DNA of 6,003 nt, taken from contig JAASSE010000075.1 in the NCBI GenBank assembly GCA_021768055.1, forward strand, positions 1 through 6,003, written 5' to 3'. Below the pieces are notes generated by a model. The model made no database searches. It was not told the origin of the DNA and saw only the letters and a program-made list of their open reading frames with translations. The DNA is from Gammaproteobacteria bacterium. Lineage in GTDB: Bacteria > Pseudomonadota > Gammaproteobacteria > SZUA-229. The position numbers were made by a program, and so were the translations under genes. Shown piece by piece: positions 1 through 5,141 of this stretch. The stretch's first letter is position 1. Each line of letters starts with the position of its first letter.

Positions 1-355
1 AAAAGAACAAAAACAGCAACCCAAGTTTAATTTCTACACCATCCTGCCGGAACTGGAAGTACTGATCCCGGATGACGAGATCCGCCCCCCAGATAACAGA
101 AGCGGGACAATCACTGCTGGCAACAAGAAGTATATCCTGCAAGCCGGTTCATTCAGGAACAGGCAGGATGCCGAGAAACTCAAGGCAACCGTGGCTCTGC
201 TGGGCCTGGAAGCGAGCATCAACCAGGTCACGCTCGATAACGAACGCTGGCACCGGGTACGCATCGGGCCAATGAACAACCTGCGTGAACTCGATCGCAA
301 TCTCAACCTGCTGCAACGCAATAATATCAATGCGATGGCGATGGAACTGAAGTAG
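1..355 (+). CDS. SPOR-domain (FtsN-like) cell division protein, C-terminal part
   Basis: The reading frame enters at base 2 and ends at TAG 353-355, so only about the last 117 residues are present; the N-terminus, where a cytoplasmic tail and one membrane helix would be expected, lies outside the window. The visible part begins with a polar linker and the segment FNFYTILPELEVLIPD, a conserved patch in FtsN-like proteins of non-enteric gammaproteobacteria. A SPOR domain follows (about bases 128-352), starting KKYILQAGSF and including the typical core pieces DAEKLKATVALLG and RVRIGPM. SPOR domains bind denuded septal peptidoglycan in the periplasm, and FtsN activates septal wall synthesis in the divisome. 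The family call is firm. Whether this is the true FtsN orthologue or another SPOR protein cannot be settled without the N-terminus, so no symbol is given. Confidence 0.88.
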   Translation, partial: KEQKQQPKFNFYTILPELEVLIPDDEIRPPDNRSGTITAGNKKYILQAGSFRNRQDAEKLKATVALLGLEASINQVTLDNERWHRVRIGPMNNLRELDRNLNLLQRNNINAMAMELK

Positions 356-380
356 TCCGACCCCGTCTGTTTTATACCTC

Positions 381-409
381 TTCCGATATAGATTTTTGTG
401 TGCTACTAT
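381..409 (+). promoter_or_regulatory. Putative sigma-70 promoter with extended -10, upstream of the SCP2-like gene
   Basis: TTCCGA (381-386) is separated by 17 bases from TACTAT (404-409). The -35 matches the consensus at only 3 of 6 positions, but the -10 is preceded by TGC (401-403), giving an extended -10 that can compensate. Transcription would start near 416 and leave a leader of roughly 120 bases before the ATG at 536. This is a by-eye match and is not proven. No intrinsic terminator was seen between the SPOR gene and this site, so some read-through transcription is also possible. Confidence 0.4.
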
Positions 410-469
410 CCCGCCGGCGATATCCGGTGAAAATAATAATCCTAAATAACAAGCACTTACCGGTTACTG

Positions 470-486
470 GCGATGGCATGCATCGC
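470..486 (+). repeat. Small inverted repeat in the leader of the SCP2-like gene
   Basis: GCGATG (470-475) and CATCGC (481-486) form a perfect 6-bp stem around the 5-base loop GCATG. It sits inside the long predicted leader, about 40 bases upstream of the ribosome binding site. It has no U-tract and is not a terminator. It could be an RNA stem or a protein site, or it could be chance. Confidence 0.35.
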
Positions 487-525
487 TCTAACTGGGGCTG
501 ACTATGCCCTACAAAATGAATATTT

Positions 526-530
526 GGAGG
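526..530 (+). promoter_or_regulatory. Ribosome binding site that fixes the SCP2-like start
   Basis: GGAGG lies 5 bases upstream of ATG 536. It supports that start over the in-frame upstream ATG at 473, which would add 21 residues and has no such site. Confidence 0.8.
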
Positions 531-535
531 TTTAC

Positions 536-928
536 ATGGCTTTATTTGACGATGCCTGGATGAAAGGTTACCAGGAACAGTGGAATGCAGAACCTGCATT
601 AAAAGACGCTCTCGCAAAAATAGACTTTAACTCGGTTATCGGCTACGGCTTCCCCGGCGACGACCAGTGCAGCGGCTATATTGACGTAAAGGCTGGTGAA
701 TGTGTTGAAGCCGGCGCCTATGACGGCCGTGAACTTAACTGGGACCTGCGCGCCGAACAGAAAAACTGGGACAAATGGCTGTCCAAGGAAATCGGTATGA
801 CCGGTCTCGGCCTTGCGTTCTCAACCGGCAAACTGAAATTCAAGAAAGGCGACTTCAAAGCAATGATTTCAGACCCGCGCATGGCCGGGCCTTTCATCAA
901 GAGCTTTGGCGCCATGGGTAAAGTGTAA
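536..928 (+). CDS. SCP2-like sterol/lipid-carrier family protein (130 aa)
   Basis: This is a compact 130-residue cytoplasmic protein with no signal peptide and no membrane helix. It resembles the short bacterial SCP2 (sterol carrier protein 2) domain proteins of Proteobacteria. The start MALFDDAWMKGYQEQWNAEP, the middle block ELNWDLRA, the glycine-rich GMTGLGLAFSTGKLKFKKGD and the end MAGPFIKSFGAMGKV follow the SCP2 pattern, in which a hydrophobic cavity is closed by a C-terminal helix. SCP2 domains bind sterols, fatty acyl groups or other hydrophobic ligands; the ligand here is unknown, and most bacteria do not make sterols. The start is chosen on the GGAGG site 5 bases upstream. The gene has its own putative promoter and is followed by a strong terminator, so it is probably monocistronic. 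The assignment rests on recognition of the family by eye. Confidence 0.72.
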   Translation: MALFDDAWMKGYQEQWNAEPALKDALAKIDFNSVIGYGFPGDDQCSGYIDVKAGECVEAGAYDGRELNWDLRAEQKNWDKWLSKEIGMTGLGLAFSTGKLKFKKGDFKAMISDPRMAGPFIKSFGAMGKV

Positions 929-961
929 TCTTTATTATTTTTATTTATTGATTGATTCTGG

Positions 962-988
962 AAGACCACCGCATGGTGGTCTTTTTTT
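962..988 (+). terminator. Rho-independent terminator after the SCP2-like gene
   Basis: The arms AAGACCACC (962-970) and GGTGGTCTT (975-983) pair perfectly over 9 bp around the loop GCAT. The run of T continues to 988, giving seven consecutive T from 982. This is a textbook intrinsic terminator for rightward transcription, 33 bases after the stop codon. It separates the SCP2-like gene from the mdh operon. Confidence 0.93.
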
Positions 989-1033
989 GCCTGTTATAAG
1001 CTATTACTGCATTGTTTTTGATTCAAGCATGAT

Positions 1034-1048
1034 GAAGCAAAACGCTTC
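1034..1048 (+). repeat. Small inverted repeat upstream of the malate dehydrogenase gene
   Basis: GAAGC (1034-1038) and GCTTC (1044-1048) form a perfect 5-bp inverted repeat around AAAAC. It lies just upstream of the weak promoter candidate at 1056-1083, where an operator could sit. A repeat this short can arise by chance, and no regulator is suggested by the context. Confidence 0.25.
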
Positions 1049-1055
1049 TAACATA

Positions 1056-1083
1056 TTGAAGAAATTACAATCAAAACCATTAT
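1056..1083 (+). promoter_or_regulatory. Weak candidate promoter for the mdh-led operon
   Basis: TTGAAG (1056-1061, 4 of 6 matches) is followed after 16 bases by CATTAT (1078-1083, 4 of 6). An alternative -10, TATAGA at 1081-1086, has a 19-base spacing. A promoter is expected in 989-1146 because a strong terminator lies just upstream and an operon starts just downstream, but the exact site is uncertain. Confidence 0.3.
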
Positions 1084-1146
1084 AGAAATCCCCTTCCTAA
1101 TCGCGTTAAACTGCCTGCCAATAAAAAATATAAGCCCGGGAATTCA

Positions 1147-2085
1147 ATGAACAAAATCACCATCGTCGGTGCCGGCCGTGTCGGGGAAACTACTGCCCAG
1201 TTTATTGCGGCCAAGGATTTATGCCGCGAAATTTATCTAATGGATATTGTTGAAGGTGCTGCGAATGGTGCTGCGCTGGACATACAGCAAGTCGACCCGC
1301 TGTTCGATTACGACACGCGCCTGTTCGGCGGCAGTGATGCAAAACTGATGGAAGGCTCTGAACTGGTCATCGTTACCGCAGGCCTGCCGCGCAAACCCGG
1401 TATGTCACGCTCTGACCTGCTTGAGACCAATATCAATATCGCCGACGGCATTATTGACAGTGTCATGAAGTACGCACCTGATTGCCTGATGTTGTTTGTA
1501 TCCAACCCGGTCGATATCGTTACCTATTATGCGTGGAGAAAAACCGGTTGGGACCGCAACCGCATATTCGGTCAGGCCGGCGTGCTCGACTCCAGTCGCA
1601 TGGCCAGCTTTATTGCGATAGAAACCGGTTATTCAACGCTTGATATCAATACCATGGTGCTCGGCGGCCACGGTGATACCATGGTTCCGATTCACCGCTA
1701 TACCACTATCGCGGGTATTCCGATCCTTAATTTCATCAGCAGAGAAAAACTCGATGAAATTGTCGAACGCACTCGCAACGGCGGTGCCGAAATTCTTTCG
1801 CTGAGACAAAACAGCAGCGCCTATTTTGCACCGGCTGCTTCGGTCACCGAAATGGTTGATGCTATCGTGAATGACCGCAAGCGCATACTGCCGACCGTGA
1901 GCATACTGGAGGGTGAATACGGCCACGAAGACATTGCCATCGGCGTTCCGTCTGTGCTCGGCAGGAACGGTATGGAAAATATTATTTCCCTGGATATGAA
2001 CGATGAAGAAATGACACTGTTCCACAACTCAGCTTCCATCGTCAACAAGGACATCGATCTGTTAAAGCAGCTGAAAAATCTGTAG
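1147..2085 (+). CDS. mdh: NAD-dependent malate dehydrogenase, LDH-like type
   Basis: It interconverts malate and oxaloacetate with NAD in the cytoplasm, a step of the citric acid cycle. The 312-residue length is normal. The N-terminal Rossmann fold shows the dinucleotide loop GAGRVG (residues 8-13) and an Asp at 33 that should hold the NAD ribose, favouring NAD over NADP. The substrate loop RKPGMSR supplies R82 and R88; Arg at the first of these is the specificity residue that marks malate dehydrogenase rather than lactate dehydrogenase. N120 (SNPVD), the D148/R151 pair (LDSSR) and the catalytic H175 (GGHGDT) are all present. The RKPGM loop, GQAGVLDSSR and length place it with the LDH-like tetrameric enzymes (as in Chloroflexus and alphaproteobacteria) rather than the E. 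coli-type dimer. It opens a five-gene run; only a weak GGGAA precedes the ATG. LDH-like enzymes can be hard to separate from lactate dehydrogenase, but the active-site arginines make this call firm. Confidence 0.93.
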   Translation: MNKITIVGAGRVGETTAQFIAAKDLCREIYLMDIVEGAANGAALDIQQVDPLFDYDTRLFGGSDAKLMEGSELVIVTAGLPRKPGMSRSDLLETNINIADGIIDSVMKYAPDCLMLFVSNPVDIVTYYAWRKTGWDRNRIFGQAGVLDSSRMASFIAIETGYSTLDINTMVLGGHGDTMVPIHRYTTIAGIPILNFISREKLDEIVERTRNGGAEILSLRQNSSAYFAPAASVTEMVDAIVNDRKRILPTVSILEGEYGHEDIAIGVPSVLGRNGMENIISLDMNDEEMTLFHNSASIVNKDIDLLKQLKNL

Positions 2086-2092
2086 CGCTATT

Positions 2093-2590
2093 ATGTTTAA
2101 ACAAATCGTCAAGACGTTATGCTTCCTACCGGTTTTAGTTTGTAATCCGGTATATGCCAATGACGCGATTACGGTTAAGAACATCGGGCTGGAGCTTGCC
2201 AGTGATCTTGCACACGCGGCTCTTGAAGCATGCCGTAACCAGGGTTACCAGGTCAGCGTCGCCGTGGTTGACCGCAACGCCGTGTTGCGCGTGATGCTGC
2301 GCGATGATCTGGCATCACGCTTTACCATGCAAATATCCGAACAAAAAGCCAACCTCGCGGTAATGGCAGGCACCAGCACCACCGATTTTCGGGAGCGACG
2401 TGGCGATATACGTCCTGAACTGAACCATATCGAAGGTATCAGTGTTATGGACGGCGGCCTGGAAATCATCGCTGGCGGCAACCGCCTCGGTGCCATTGCA
2501 GTATCCGGCGCTCCTGGCGGCGACATTGACGAGGCCTGTGCGCAGCAGGCACTGGACAAATACCAGGAACGGCTGGATTTTCTCGACTAA
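2093..2590 (+). CDS. Exported GlcG/HbpS-family (DUF336) protein, possible haem binder
   Basis: This 165-residue protein starts with a typical Sec signal peptide: charged start MFKQIVK, a hydrophobic stretch to about residue 17, and a likely cut after A22 (VYA|ND). The mature part, about 143 residues, carries GlcG/HbpS family features: VSVAVVDRNAVL (residues 54-65), the segment ISEQKANLAV where the family has a conserved Lys-Ala, the MDGGLEI stretch (119-125) and GAIAVSGAPGGDIDEACA (133-150). HbpS of Streptomyces binds haem and iron and takes part in redox sensing. GlcG proteins of the same fold sit near glycolate genes, and their function is unclear, so haem binding here is inference. The gene starts 7 bases after mdh with no clear Shine-Dalgarno site, which suggests translational coupling to mdh. 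EncFtn follows after 22 bases. The cell location should be the periplasm. Confidence 0.82.
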   Translation: MFKQIVKTLCFLPVLVCNPVYANDAITVKNIGLELASDLAHAALEACRNQGYQVSVAVVDRNAVLRVMLRDDLASRFTMQISEQKANLAVMAGTSTTDFRERRGDIRPELNHIEGISVMDGGLEIIAGGNRLGAIAVSGAPGGDIDEACAQQALDKYQERLDFLD

Positions 2591-2612
2591 CCAGTATATT
2601 CGGAGAACTGAA

Positions 2613-2900
2613 ATGGCAAATGAAGGCTATCACGAACCTATCGATGTATTGTCTGATGAAACGCGTGACATGCACCGGGCGATCACATCGTTGATGGAGG
2701 AACTTGAAGCGGTCGACTGGTACAACCAGCGCGTTGACGCTTGCAAGGACAAAGAGCTCGCTGCAATACTTGCGCACAACCGCGATGAAGAAAAAGAACA
2801 CGCGGCCATGGTGTTGGAATGGATCCGACGGAAGGACCCGGCAATGGACAAGGAACTGAAAGATTTTCTTTTTACCGAGAAACCTATAACACACGAGTAA
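2613..2900 (+). CDS. EncFtn-type ferritin-like ferroxidase lacking the encapsulin-targeting tail
   Basis: The 95-residue protein closely matches the encapsulated-ferritin (EncFtn) family known from Rhodospirillum rubrum: two antiparallel helices that dimerise to build a di-iron ferroxidase site between subunits. Visible family pieces are SLMEELEAVDWYNQRVDA and ILAHNRDEEKEHAAMVLEW. By alignment from memory, the iron ligands are E30, E60 and H63, with the nearby W36 and Y37 also kept, and E29 and E32 at the metal-entry site. EncFtn oxidises Fe(II) and normally works inside an encapsulin nanocompartment, carried there by a short C-terminal peptide. Here the chain ends at FTEKPITHE, just after the folded core, with no linker or targeting peptide, and the next gene is not encapsulin. 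GGAGA (2602-2606), 6 bases upstream, supports the start. There is no signal peptide, so it is cytoplasmic. Its neighbour upstream is the exported HbpS-like protein. Confidence 0.9.
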   Translation: MANEGYHEPIDVLSDETRDMHRAITSLMEELEAVDWYNQRVDACKDKELAAILAHNRDEEKEHAAMVLEWIRRKDPAMDKELKDFLFTEKPITHE

Positions 2901-2915
2901 TCTCTTTAACAGCAA

Positions 2916-2921
2916 AAGGAG
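2916..2921 (+). promoter_or_regulatory. Ribosome binding site that fixes the hydrolase start
   Basis: AAGGAG lies 5 bases before ATG 2927. It selects this start over the in-frame ATG at 2819, which would make the gene overlap the EncFtn gene by 82 bases. Confidence 0.8.
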
Positions 2922-2926
2922 TCGCG

Positions 2927-3886
2927 ATGCTTTTTATAACCAACCGCCAGCCGAAGCAGTCAGCCAGAACCCGAATCAACCGCAAGATTGATTTCGACCT
3001 GACACGAAACGCGCCTTCCAATGACCTGTATTATTGCCGCAGAAACAAACAAGGCGACTACACGGAGATAGGATCAAAGGCATTACTGCAGGAACTTAAA
3101 GATTCACACTGCGATCAACTGCTGTTCTTTATCCATGGATTTTCCAATCTGCCGGAACCTGACATATTCCCGCGGGTAGAAAAACTGCAGCAGCTATTTG
3201 ACTCGAAAAAGGCAAAACAAACCCTGGTCATTCCACTGGTCTGGCCATGCGACAATGATCTCGGCATTATCAAGGACTACTGGGACGATCAAAAATCAGC
3301 AGATGCCAGTGCGCAGTCCTTTGCCAGGCTGTTGAACCGCTTTCTAGACTGGCGCAACGAGCAGGGTGAAGACAGCCCGTGCCTGAAACGCATCAATGCG
3401 CTGGCGCACTCCATGGGTAACCGTGTGTTCCGCCAGACATTACGCGCCTGGAACAAGTACGACCTGCCCGGCGGCATTCCATTGTTATTCCGCAATACTT
3501 TCCTGGTAGCAGCCGATGTCGTTAATGAAACACTTGAAAAAGACAGGCCCGGCGAATTGATTTCACATGCTTCACGCAATGTAACAGTTTACTTTGCATC
3601 CGACGACCTTGCTCTGAGATCAAGCAAGGTTTCAAACTTGAAAAACAAGATTGCCTCGCGCCGGCTTGGCCATACCGGACCCGAGAACATTGGCAAGGTT
3701 AATTCAAACGTGTACGCGGTTGATTGCGACAATTACAACACGCGGTATGACACACCCAAGGGCCATTCATATTTTCTCGACGATGAAAGCGGCAAACCCG
3801 GTGTTGTGTTCGAGCATATCTATGACTGCATTAACAAGGGACGTGTTGATGTTGACGACAGGAAATACCGCCTCAAGATTCTGTAG
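2927..3886 (+). CDS. Alpha/beta hydrolase, DUF900-like, of unknown substrate
   Basis: The 319-residue protein has the landmarks of an alpha/beta-hydrolase of the DUF900 type. LLFFIHGFSN (residues 65-74) is the strand and HG turn that usually forms the oxyanion hole. ALAHSMGNRV (158-167) is the nucleophile elbow with S162. FLVAADVVN (192-200) is a core strand found in this group. The likely acid is D226 or D227 in YFASDDLAL, and the likely catalytic His is H280 in KGHSYF, so the triad seems complete. The start MLFITNRQP is typical and is fixed by AAGGAG upstream. There is no signal peptide or membrane segment, so it should be cytoplasmic. It lies 26 bases after EncFtn, in the position where encapsulin is usually found. 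The substrate is unknown; esterase, lipase-like or amidase activity is all that the fold implies. Confidence 0.85.
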   Translation: MLFITNRQPKQSARTRINRKIDFDLTRNAPSNDLYYCRRNKQGDYTEIGSKALLQELKDSHCDQLLFFIHGFSNLPEPDIFPRVEKLQQLFDSKKAKQTLVIPLVWPCDNDLGIIKDYWDDQKSADASAQSFARLLNRFLDWRNEQGEDSPCLKRINALAHSMGNRVFRQTLRAWNKYDLPGGIPLLFRNTFLVAADVVNETLEKDRPGELISHASRNVTVYFASDDLALRSSKVSNLKNKIASRRLGHTGPENIGKVNSNVYAVDCDNYNTRYDTPKGHSYFLDDESGKPGVVFEHIYDCINKGRVDVDDRKYRLKIL

Positions 3887-3901
3887 TACGCATTTAACAG
3901 C

Positions 3902-4411
3902 ATGGCTACGGTCACGGGTTTTCCTCCAATTGAGAACAGGAATGTGCGCATCCTGATACTGGGCTCGATGCCAAGCGTGGAATCACTAAAGCAACACCAG
4001 TACTATGCACACCCACGCAACAATTTCTGGCCGATTATTGAAAAGTTATTTTCCAGAAAATCTGGACTTAGCTACAAAGAACGCACTGAGCTGCTGTTAT
4101 CGAACAATATCGCTTTATGGGATGTGTTGAAGTGTTGCTATCGCCCCGGGAGCCTCGACACATCTATCCATGATGACTCCATCATCACCAATGATTTCAA
4201 CCGATTCTTCAGTGAGCATCCTTTCATAACTGCTGTTTTTTTTAACGGCACCCGCGCCGAACAGGAGTTTAACAAGCGCGTCAAACCGACACTGAATCCC
4301 GCCTGTGCAGAATTGCGTTATACGCGCCTGCCATCAACCAGTCCGGCAATGGCAAGCCTGACGCCCGAGCAAAAGCTCGAAGCCTGGCGCATCATTAAAG
4401 AAAATCTTTAA
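3902..4411 (+). CDS. DNA-deoxyinosine (hypoxanthine/uracil) glycosylase, UDG superfamily family 6 type
   Basis: This 169-residue protein belongs to the uracil-DNA glycosylase superfamily and most resembles the family 6 hypoxanthine-DNA glycosylases, which remove deaminated adenine (hypoxanthine) from DNA to start base-excision repair. Seen in order are FPPI and ILILGSMPSVESL (residues 17-29, motif 1), YYAHPRNNFWP (34-44), whose Asn (N40 or N41) should correspond to the family's catalytic Asn, ALWDVLKCCYRPGSLDTSI (71-89), VFFNGTRAEQEF (112-123) and RLPSTSPAMA (142-151, motif 2). The length fits the family. MATVTGFPPI is a usual N-terminus, although no clear Shine-Dalgarno site precedes the ATG, which lies 15 bases after the hydrolase stop. 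It is the last gene of the five-gene run and overlaps the convergent lipoprotein gene by 4 bases. Exact base specificity cannot be read from the sequence. Confidence 0.87.
   Translation: MATVTGFPPIENRNVRILILGSMPSVESLKQHQYYAHPRNNFWPIIEKLFSRKSGLSYKERTELLLSNNIALWDVLKCCYRPGSLDTSIHDDSIITNDFNRFFSEHPFITAVFFNGTRAEQEFNKRVKPTLNPACAELRYTRLPSTSPAMASLTPEQKLEAWRIIKENL
4395..4411. repeat. Perfect palindrome spanning two convergent stop codons
   Basis: TTAAAGA (4395-4401) and TCTTTAA (4405-4411) pair perfectly around AAA. The right arm holds the TAA of the glycosylase gene (4409-4411) and, on the other strand, the TAA of the lipoprotein gene (4408-4410). The stem is AT-rich with a single G-C pair and no proper U-tract, so it would be at best a weak bidirectional terminator. 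Confidence 0.45.
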
Positions 4412-5016
4412 CTGCTTTCGCGTGTGGCACGTGTCGGCAGGGAATTGAACATGTCATGCACGTAGCGTTTGATACGCTCCTTACGCTCGGGGGTATCCAT
4501 TGAAAAGTCCACAGCCACCTGTACCGCGGAACGCCAGATTACATCACCGGCACTGTCAAATGCATAAATTACCAGCGTGCCTTTTTCGAACATCGGATTA
4601 TCCCTTGGCGTGCGCATATTGCCCGGTAGTAAACCGAAGCGGCGCAGAATTGTATCATCGTCGAGCGAAGATTCGAGGGCTGCAGTATAGGCGATTCTGT
4701 AATCCGCACTGGATTCGGCACCAACAAAGCTGAACCCCATATCCGCCAGGTTTTTCTTAATATTTAATTCAATCAGATATTGAATAGTCGAGGTGTCGAG
4801 TCGTTCGTCCTTGTAAAGATTGACCGCTTTAGACAACCACGCGAATGATGAACCTTTTGGAATATCTGCGTCAGGCGTTGACACTGAAATAATTGCCGGC
4901 GTCATGATCGCTTTTTGTTCCGGATCATCAACAGTTACACAGGCAGACAACAACATCAGCCACATAACTGGCAATAACCGGATCAATTGGTGAATATGCA
5001 AGACATTAAACATCAT
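4408..5016 (-). CDS. DUF4136 family lipoprotein
   Basis: This 202-residue protein begins with a short charged region and a hydrophobic stretch LLPVMWLMLLSAC, whose last four residues (LSAC) are a lipobox; the lipidated Cys is residue 26. The residue after it is Val rather than Asp, so sorting to the outer membrane is expected. The mature part fits DUF4136: SSFAWLSKA near its start, a helix with IQYLIELNIKKNLADMGF, then ADYRIAYTAAL, and near the end KGTLVIYAFDSAGDVIWRSAV. The family has no settled function. The start could be GTG 5019, ATG 5016 or ATG 5013, which are consecutive in-frame codons. The AGAGGA site at 5024-5029 on this strand is 7 bases from ATG 5016, the best spacing. The gene converges on the glycosylase gene, with overlapping stops, and is divergent from the antiporter gene. 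Confidence 0.85.
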   Translation of the reverse strand: MMFNVLHIHQLIRLLPVMWLMLLSACVTVDDPEQKAIMTPAIISVSTPDADIPKGSSFAWLSKAVNLYKDERLDTSTIQYLIELNIKKNLADMGFSFVGAESSADYRIAYTAALESSLDDDTILRRFGLLPGNMRTPRDNPMFEKGTLVIYAFDSAGDVIWRSAVQVAVDFSMDTPERKERIKRYVHDMFNSLPTRATRESS

Positions 5017-5023
5017 CACGGAG

Positions 5024-5029
5024 TCCTCT
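5024..5029 (-). promoter_or_regulatory. Ribosome binding site of the DUF4136 lipoprotein gene
   Basis: Read on the minus strand this is AGAGGA. Its distances to the three stacked start codons are 4 bases (GTG 5019), 7 bases (ATG 5016) and 10 bases (ATG 5013), which favours the middle one. No convincing promoter for this gene was found between here and 5141. Confidence 0.65.
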
Positions 5030-5080
5030 ATTTGTTATTGTTCCTGAACTAACAGGATGGATGTTACATGAAAACAATGA

Positions 5081-5109
5081 TTAACAGCATGTGTATTCGG
5101 CCTTATAAT
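5081..5109 (+). promoter_or_regulatory. Strong sigma-70 promoter for the antiporter gene
   Basis: TTAACA (5081-5086, 5 of 6 matches to the -35 consensus) is followed after exactly 17 bases by a perfect TATAAT (5104-5109). Transcription should start near 5116-5117, leaving a leader of only about 25 bases before ATG 5142. This is the best promoter in the window. Confidence 0.8.
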
Positions 5110-5141
5110 GCGCTTGCCCCATTGAATAAATAACTAGAGTT

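Noticed and set aside
473..535. In-frame ATG at 473 that would extend the SCP2-like protein by 21 residues
   Set aside because: The GGAGG site at 526-530 is 5 bases before ATG 536, MALF is the expected family N-terminus, and the extension has no ribosome binding site.
989..1146. Possible small gene or structured RNA before mdh
   Set aside because: No open frame with a ribosome binding site and no extended stem was seen; it holds only the short inverted repeat and the promoter candidate listed.
1633..2025. Minus-strand open frame of 130 codons inside mdh
   Set aside because: It is the antisense shadow of a well-conserved enzyme and has no recognisable features.
2442..2612. In-frame upstream extension of EncFtn back to 2442
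   Set aside because: It overlaps the HbpS-like gene in another frame, shows no family similarity, and the GGAGA site marks ATG 2613 as the start.
2819..2926. In-frame ATG at 2819 that would extend the hydrolase by 36 residues into the EncFtn gene
   Set aside because: AAGGAG at 2916-2921 and the family N-terminus MLFITNRQP support 2927; the extension is just the EncFtn sequence read in another frame.
2901..2926. Possible hidden encapsulin-targeting peptide after the EncFtn stop
   Set aside because: The EncFtn frame meets a second stop at 2907-2909, and the other frames show nothing like the known targeting peptides.
3651..3956. Plus-strand open frame overlapping the end of the hydrolase and start of the glycosylase
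   Set aside because: It is an alternative frame across two recognised genes, and its translation has low complexity and no domain.
5020..5110. Minus-strand promoter for the DUF4136 lipoprotein gene
   Set aside because: Candidates such as TAACAT as a -10 have no matching -35 at a proper distance, so nothing was annotated.
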